From UBA4615 sp044360485 (lineage in GTDB: Bacteria; Pseudomonadota; Gammaproteobacteria; Burkholderiales; Burkholderiaceae_E): DNA of 11,155 nt. The stretch spans positions 1 to 11,155 of the forward strand of contig JBIKKG010000102.1 of NCBI GenBank assembly GCA_044360485.1, given 5' to 3'. A model generated the notes under the pieces. The model made no database searches, was not told the DNA's origin, and saw only the letters and a list, made by a program, of their open reading frames with translations. Shown piece by piece: positions 7,652-11,155 of this stretch (position 1 is its first letter; each line of letters opens with the position of its first letter). The translations under genes were made by a program, and so were the position numbers.

Positions 7652-8830
7652 ATGGACGTCTTGCTGAACCAGGAAGAAGAGATGGTGGTGAGCAGTGCCC
7701 GCGAGTTTTTCGAGGGCGAATGCGACACCGACCTTGTGCGCGCGATGGAAGTTGACCCGCTGGGTTACTCGCGCGAGCTGTGGAAAAAAGTAGCCGAGAT
7801 GGGATGGATCGGCATGTGCCTGCCCGAAGCGCTGGGCGGTCAGGATTTGCCGCGCATGTATCTGGGTCTGGTGTTGCAGGAAGCCGGACGTGCGCTGGCG
7901 CCGCTGCCCTTGCATTGCTCCGTGGTGGCCGCCAGTGCGGTGGCGCGCGCCGGGTCAACGGAACTCGCCAATGTGTTCCTGCCACCGCTCATTCGCGGTG
8001 ACAGCGTCATGACCTGGGCCTTCACCGAGCGTGACCCGCGGTTTTTGCCCGAGACGGTGCAGATGTCGGCGCGTGCTGACGGCGATGCCTTCGTGCTCAA
8101 CGGCAACAAGATGTTCGTCGATTTTTTCCCGGCGTCCGACCAGTGCCTGGTGGCCTGTCGCACCGCTGCGGCCAGCGCCCAGTCTGAAGGTCTCAGCCTG
8201 TTCCTGGTCGACAGCAAATCTGCAGGCATCAGCGTCACCCGCCTCAACAGCCTGGCCAAGGACGCGCTGTGCGAAGTGCATTTCAAGGATGTCAGGGTGC
8301 CGAAGGCGCGCCTGGTCGGCACGCTGCATGAGGCCTGGCCAGTGATTAGCGACATGCTCGATCTGGGCGCGGTGCTCCTGTGCACGCAAATGCTGGGCGC
8401 TACCCGGATGGATGCTGAAATGGCCATCGAGCATGCCAAGTTTCGCGAAGCCTTCGGTCAGCCGATCGGTGCGTTCCAGTCGATTCAGCACACCTGCGCC
8501 GACATGATCATCTGGATCGATGGCGGCGAGTTGCTCGCCTACGAGGCGCTCTGGAAGATGGACCAGGGCATGCCGGCCAGCGTCGAGGTGTCGCAGGCTA
8601 AGGCGTTCTGCAACGAGAAGTGCGTGGCGGTGGTGCGCAACTCGCAGTCGATCCATGGTGGCATCGGCTTCATGATGGAGTTTGATCTGCATCTGTGGTA
8701 TCGGCGCGTGACCTCCTGGACCATGCGGCTCGGGACAAGCTTCGAGCATCGTGAGCGCGTTGCGCGTGCGCTGCTTGACGGCCCTGGCCGAGTCATTCTG
8801 GGCGGCCCGGTGCCACCCGTTCCCTTTTGA
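7652..8830 (+). CDS. Acyl-CoA dehydrogenase family protein, presumed beta (non-catalytic) subunit
   Basis: This is a second acyl-CoA dehydrogenase-fold protein (392 residues), clearly different from its upstream neighbour. It shows GWIGMCLPEALGGQDL (51-66), the C-terminal helical-domain element KFREAFGQPIGAFQSIQH (263-280) and HGGIGFMMEFDLHLWYRR (335-352). The usual Glu site near the C-terminus reads LGTSFEHRERVARAL (360-374), giving Phe at 364. The alternative LDLER site reads LDLGA, giving Gly at 239. Neither known catalytic-base position is therefore filled, which fits a partner subunit like FadE28/ChsE1 that completes an active site hosted by the other chain. The flavin motif YxLTEPxAGSD is also degenerate (TWAFTERDPR, 121-130). 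The gene lies 65 bp after the alpha gene with no clear ribosome site. Independent activity cannot be excluded. Confidence 0.9.
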   Translation: MDVLLNQEEEMVVSSAREFFEGECDTDLVRAMEVDPLGYSRELWKKVAEMGWIGMCLPEALGGQDLPRMYLGLVLQEAGRALAPLPLHCSVVAASAVARAGSTELANVFLPPLIRGDSVMTWAFTERDPRFLPETVQMSARADGDAFVLNGNKMFVDFFPASDQCLVACRTAAASAQSEGLSLFLVDSKSAGISVTRLNSLAKDALCEVHFKDVRVPKARLVGTLHEAWPVISDMLDLGAVLLCTQMLGATRMDAEMAIEHAKFREAFGQPIGAFQSIQHTCADMIIWIDGGELLAYEALWKMDQGMPASVEVSQAKAFCNEKCVAVVRNSQSIHGGIGFMMEFDLHLWYRRVTSWTMRLGTSFEHRERVARALLDGPGRVILGGPVPPVPF

Positions 8831-8856
8831 TGCGCCCAGGCGCAGGAGAGCCGCTC

Positions 8857-9063
8857 ATGTTCTGCCCGGTCTGCAAGAAGCCCATTGATCTGTCTGGTGC
8901 TGACACCAAGACGGGTGAAACCGCATTCGGTGCCAAGGAAGTCGATCCCACGAAGGGCACGCGTCTGTTCCATGAAGGGCAGTGGGTGTATTTCGACAAG
9001 CTCACCTGCCGCACCAAGTTCAATGTGAGTCCCGCCCGTTACCTGGCCAGCAAGGCCGACTGA
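8857..9063 (+). CDS. Small YHS-domain-like Cys protein
   Basis: This is a 68-residue cytoplasmic protein. It opens MFCPVCKKPIDLSG with a Cys-x2-Cys pair (C3, C6) and ends with WVYFDKLTCRTKFNVSPARYL (43-63), carrying C51. That order, CPVC then an aromatic YF-x4-C-x3-F-x3-P-x2-YL, is the layout of the YHS domain, found in metal-handling and oxygenase-linked proteins. The position where many YHS domains have the third Cys (YFCS) is Asp47, leaving three Cys in all. AGGAG at 8844-8848, 8 bases before ATG 8857, fixes the start; ATG 8830, overlapping the previous stop, is less suitable. It sits 26 bp after the dehydrogenase pair and 17 bp before the MaoC pair, so it is part of the operon. Metal binding or a scaffold role is inference; no function is known to me for this type in such operons. 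Confidence 0.75.
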   Translation: MFCPVCKKPIDLSGADTKTGETAFGAKEVDPTKGTRLFHEGQWVYFDKLTCRTKFNVSPARYLASKAD

Positions 9064-9071
9064 CGCGACCT

Positions 9072-9080
9072 GGAGGTGAT
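9072..9080 (+). promoter_or_regulatory. Full-length Shine-Dalgarno sequence
   Basis: GGAGGTGAT is a 9-base perfect complement of the 3' end of 16S rRNA and runs right up to ATG 9081. It is the strongest ribosome site in the window, and suggests efficient translation of the first MaoC-type gene and firmly fixes its start, well inside a longer open frame that begins at 8982. Confidence 0.8.
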
Positions 9081-9614
9081 ATGTCCGCACTGATGGATGC
9101 CCTGCGACCGTATATCGGCCTGTCTTCGGGGGTGGAGGTGGCCTGTGATCCGATTGAACAGGGTGCCGTGCGCCGCTATGCGCAGGCGATCATGGATGAA
9201 GATCCGATCTTCGGGCCGCCCGAGATGGGCAGCACGCTGTATGGCGGGCCGGTTGCACCGCCCCTCTTGCCCACGCATCTTTTTCGACGTCCTTTCGGCA
9301 CCGAGGACCCGATCCAGGCCAACGCACGCGACCCCGACTTCGACGGGTTCGTGGCAGCGCCCACGTCTTCCGAAGGCCTGCCAGAACTGCTGCCGCTCAG
9401 AGGCTATGCGTTGCTCAACGGCGGCTCGGAAGTCGAATTCTTCCGCTATGCGCGCCACGGTGACACCGTGACCGTGCGCTCGCGCTATACCGATATCCAG
9501 GAGAAGCAAACCAGCAAGGGCCCGATCGTGCTGGTGACCATCGAATCCGAATACCGCAACGGCCAGGGCGAGTTGCTGCTCAAGGCGCTGCGCACCGCCA
9601 TCCGGAGGAAATGA
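9081..9614 (+). CDS. MaoC/FAS1-type N-terminal hotdog dehydratase-like protein (subunit 1)
   Basis: This is a 177-residue hotdog-fold protein of the MaoC N-terminal-type dehydratase family, likely one half of an enoyl-CoA hydratase. The hotdog helix region reads AVRRYAQAIMDEDPIFGPP (29-47). It is aligned to the R-hydratase motif G-D-x-N-P-[IL]-H: Asp is kept (D39), Asn is D41 and the catalytic His is Phe (F44). LNGGSEVEFFRYARHGDTVTVRSR (112-135) and the strand region EKQTSKGPIVLVTIESEYRN (141-160) are typical of the family. Loss of the His is common in subunits or domains that support a catalytic partner. A perfect ribosome site precedes ATG 9081, and the next gene starts 2 bp after the stop. 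The role of hydrating a 2-enoyl-CoA made by the upstream dehydrogenases is inferred from the gene order. Confidence 0.85.
   Translation: MSALMDALRPYIGLSSGVEVACDPIEQGAVRRYAQAIMDEDPIFGPPEMGSTLYGGPVAPPLLPTHLFRRPFGTEDPIQANARDPDFDGFVAAPTSSEGLPELLPLRGYALLNGGSEVEFFRYARHGDTVTVRSRYTDIQEKQTSKGPIVLVTIESEYRNGQGELLLKALRTAIRRK
9604..9608 (+). promoter_or_regulatory. Ribosome binding site deciding start of second MaoC gene
   Basis: GGAGG is only 2 bases from ATG 9611 (which overlaps the previous stop as ATGA), but 8 bases from ATG 9617. Spacing favours 9617. Confidence 0.6.
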
Positions 9615-9616
9615 TC

Positions 9617-10099
9617 ATGGCCATGGGTAAGACCCTGTTTTTTGAAGAGGTGGAGATCGGCTCCAGCATTCCGGACCTGCCTAAGGGGCCGCTGACCACC
9701 GCGCACCTGATGCGCTGGTCGGCCGCGATGGAGAACTGGCACAAGATCCATTACGACAAGCCCTTCGCCATGGAGCACGACAAGCTGCCCGGGCTGCTGA
9801 TCAATGGTTCGCTCAAGCAGCAGTTCATCATCCAGATCCTCAAGGACTGGGCGGGCCCGGGTGGTTGGGTATGGAAGGCGAGCTTTCAGTTTCGCGCGAT
9901 GAATCTGGTGGGCGAAGAGATTCGCGTCTGGGGCAAGGTGAAGGACAAGCGTCGCGCGCCCGACTTCGGTCTGATCGATCTGGAGCTGGGCATCGTGAAT
10001 GAAGAGGGCAAGGAATCCACGCCTGGTGCCGGTGTGGTGGCGCTGCCGTATCGCGGCGGCAAGCCGGTGCCCTATCCCTTCGTGCCGCCGGTGCTCTGA
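9617..10099 (+). CDS. MaoC family (hotdog) hydratase-like protein (subunit 2)
   Basis: This is a 160-residue single-hotdog MaoC-like protein. The hydratase-helix region reads MRWSAAMENWHKIHYDKPFA (32-51), followed by GLLINGSLKQQF (59-70), the position of the usual G-x-[IV]-x-H-G substrate-loop region. Set against G-D-x-N-P-[IL]-H, the catalytic His is present (H45) but the Asp is Asn (N40), with H42 at the Asn site. This is the mirror image of the upstream subunit, which keeps Asp but lacks His. VWGKVKDKR (104-112) lies in the conserved later strand. The pair probably forms a heterodimeric hydratase acting on an enoyl-CoA, in the manner of ChsH1-ChsH2. ATG 9611 would add two residues; ATG 9617 is chosen for ribosome-site spacing. 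The alignment is by eye. Confidence 0.85.
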   Translation: MAMGKTLFFEEVEIGSSIPDLPKGPLTTAHLMRWSAAMENWHKIHYDKPFAMEHDKLPGLLINGSLKQQFIIQILKDWAGPGGWVWKASFQFRAMNLVGEEIRVWGKVKDKRRAPDFGLIDLELGIVNEEGKESTPGAGVVALPYRGGKPVPYPFVPPVL

Positions 10100-10116
10100 G
10101 CTGCGCCCGGCGCAGC
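10100..10116 (+). other. Hairpin-forming inverted repeat after the MaoC gene
   Basis: GCTGCGC-CCG-GCGCAGC is a perfect 7-bp stem with a 3-base loop, starting on the base after the MaoC stop. No T-run follows, so it is not a classical intrinsic terminator. It could stabilise the upstream message or damp transcription into the CoA-transferase gene, which starts 66 bp after the stop. A weaker alternative stem, GCCTG with CAGGC (10123-10127 with 10134-10138), lies just downstream. Confidence 0.45.
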
Positions 10117-10165
10117 GGATGCGCCTGGTGCATCAGGCACATGCCGTATCCATGAGACCTTGTGC

Positions 10166-11155
10166 ATGACGTCTGCATCCTCCGCTACGCCGCCCCGCGC
10201 AGCGCTCGAGCCCAATGGTCGTGAGCCGCTCAAGGGGCTGCGTGTGGTCGAGATTGGGGTGGCCATGGCGGGGCCGTTTTGCGCCATGCTTCTGGGTGAC
10301 TACGGTGCCGATGTGGTCAAGCTCGAGCGTCCCCAGGTGGGCGACGACAGCCGCAGCTGGTCACCGTATTTTCATGAGTCGCTGAGCTACTACTACGCCG
10401 CCGCCAACCGCAATAAGCGCAGCGTGTCGGTCGATATCAAGACGCCTGAAGGGGCGGCCATTGCGCGCAAGCTGCTCGAGCAGGCCGATGTGCTGGTCAC
10501 CAACTTTCGGCTCGGCGCACTCGACCGCTGCGGCCTGGACTACGACAGCCTCTCGCGCATCAACCCGCGGCTGATCTACTGCGCGATCAGCGGCTTTGGC
10601 GCGGCCGGGCCATTGAGTGCCGAGCCAGCCAACGATCTCTTCATGCAGGCCTATTCTGGCGGCATGAGCATCACGGGTGAGCCTGGTGGCAGCCCGGCCA
10701 AGATGGGCATGTCGGTGGCCGATGTCGGCGCCGGCCTCTTTGCCACGGTGGGTGTCCTGATGGCCCTGCAGGTGCGGCAGGCCACGGGCAAGGGGCAGCG
10801 TGTGGATGCGTCGCTGCTCGAAGGCCAGATGGCCATGCTCACGCAGTTTTTCACCCGCTACTACGCCAGCGGCGAGGTGCCCGGCCCAAGCGGCAGCGGC
10901 GCACTGAGCAGCCCGACCTACCGGGCATTTCAGGGCAGCGACGACTGGATCGTGATTGCGGCGTTCAATCAGCGCATGTGGCGCGGTCTGTGTGAGGCAC
11001 TGGAACAGCCGCAATGGGTCGATGACCCGCGCTTTGCAGATGGCACGCAGCGCTCCGAGAACCGACAGCTGCTCATCGGCATGATTGCGACGGTCATGAA
11101 GACGCGGCCGATTGCGCACTGGCAGGACGCCTTCAGGCGTTGCGAAGTGCCGTGT
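10166..11155 (+). CDS. CaiB/BaiF family III CoA-transferase (3'-truncated)
   Basis: This enzyme moves CoA between carboxylic acids through an Asp-bound anhydride intermediate, probably activating the pathway's starting acid. The first 330 residues are visible; family members have about 400, so some 70-100 are missing beyond the window. The N-terminus PLKGLRVVEIGVAMAGPF (21-38), then LGDYGADVVKLERP (43-56) and ANRNKRSVSVDIKTPEG (80-96), are hallmarks. The catalytic Asp is D186 in SVADVGAGLF, matching D169 of formyl-CoA transferase with a constant offset of 17 residues (alignment by eye). The glycine-rich loop SGSGALSSP (244-252) is near the active-site loop of the family. The first 20 residues are an extra polar leader. 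ATG 10166 has no strong ribosome site; a 66-bp gap with a hairpin precedes it. Donor and acceptor acids are unknown. Confidence 0.93.
   Translation, partial: MTSASSATPPRAALEPNGREPLKGLRVVEIGVAMAGPFCAMLLGDYGADVVKLERPQVGDDSRSWSPYFHESLSYYYAAANRNKRSVSVDIKTPEGAAIARKLLEQADVLVTNFRLGALDRCGLDYDSLSRINPRLIYCAISGFGAAGPLSAEPANDLFMQAYSGGMSITGEPGGSPAKMGMSVADVGAGLFATVGVLMALQVRQATGKGQRVDASLLEGQMAMLTQFFTRYYASGEVPGPSGSGALSSPTYRAFQGSDDWIVIAAFNQRMWRGLCEALEQPQWVDDPRFADGTQRSENRQLLIGMIATVMKTRPIAHWQDAFRRCEVPC

Noticed and set aside
7955..8749. Minus-strand open frame of 264 codons
   Set aside because: Antisense shadow of the second acyl-CoA dehydrogenase; no domain evidence.
8982..9080. Upstream extension of the first MaoC-type open frame
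   Set aside because: It overlaps the YHS-like gene in another frame; the perfect ribosome site at 9072-9080 sets the start at 9081.
10361..11119. Minus-strand open frame of 252 codons
   Set aside because: Antisense to the CoA-transferase, whose catalytic and fold motifs are clear on the plus strand.

Overview
The window is GC-rich, densely packed and read entirely from the + strand. Codon choice and gene types (peptide-family ABC uptake, acyl-CoA dehydrogenases, MaoC hydratases, CaiB/BaiF CoA-transferase) suggest a proteobacterium, most likely a betaproteobacterium of the Burkholderiales. No RNA gene, insertion sequence, CRISPR array or phage-like gene was seen.

Region 1 (1-3630) is the downstream part of a peptide/nickel-type ABC importer. 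It holds a periplasmic substrate-binding protein, cut off at the window's left edge, followed by two ATPases of the DppD/OppD and DppF/OppF types. The genes are 2 bp apart and then overlap by 8 bp. No permease gene is in the window; permeases would have to lie upstream.

Region 2 (3655-6055) has two genes. The first encodes a 462-residue regulator made of two complete TetR-type units in one chain. The second overlaps it by 14 bp and encodes an NAD(P)-binding reductase that looks like a genuine BciA-type divinyl chlorophyllide 8-vinyl reductase, an enzyme of (bacterio)chlorophyll synthesis. Nothing else in the window belongs to photosynthesis, so its presence here is the main surprise.

Region 3 (6056-6323) is the only sizeable gap. 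It carries a perfect 6-2-6 inverted repeat just upstream of the next ribosome binding site, a plausible operator.

Region 4 (6327-11155) is an acyl-CoA catabolic gene set: two different acyl-CoA dehydrogenase subunits, a 68-residue YHS-like Cys protein, two different MaoC/hotdog hydratase subunits, and a family III CoA-transferase cut by the right edge. By residue inspection, both dehydrogenases lack the usual catalytic Glu, and each hydratase lacks one of the two usual catalytic residues. This suggests that both enzymes are obligate heteromers, as in the actinobacterial steroid side-chain enzymes ChsE1-ChsE2 and ChsH1-ChsH2. Working model (inference): the importer brings in an organic acid or amide, the CoA-transferase activates it, the paired dehydrogenase forms an enoyl-CoA, and the paired MaoC proteins hydrate it. 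The tandem TetR protein is the obvious candidate regulator. The substrate cannot be told from the sequence.
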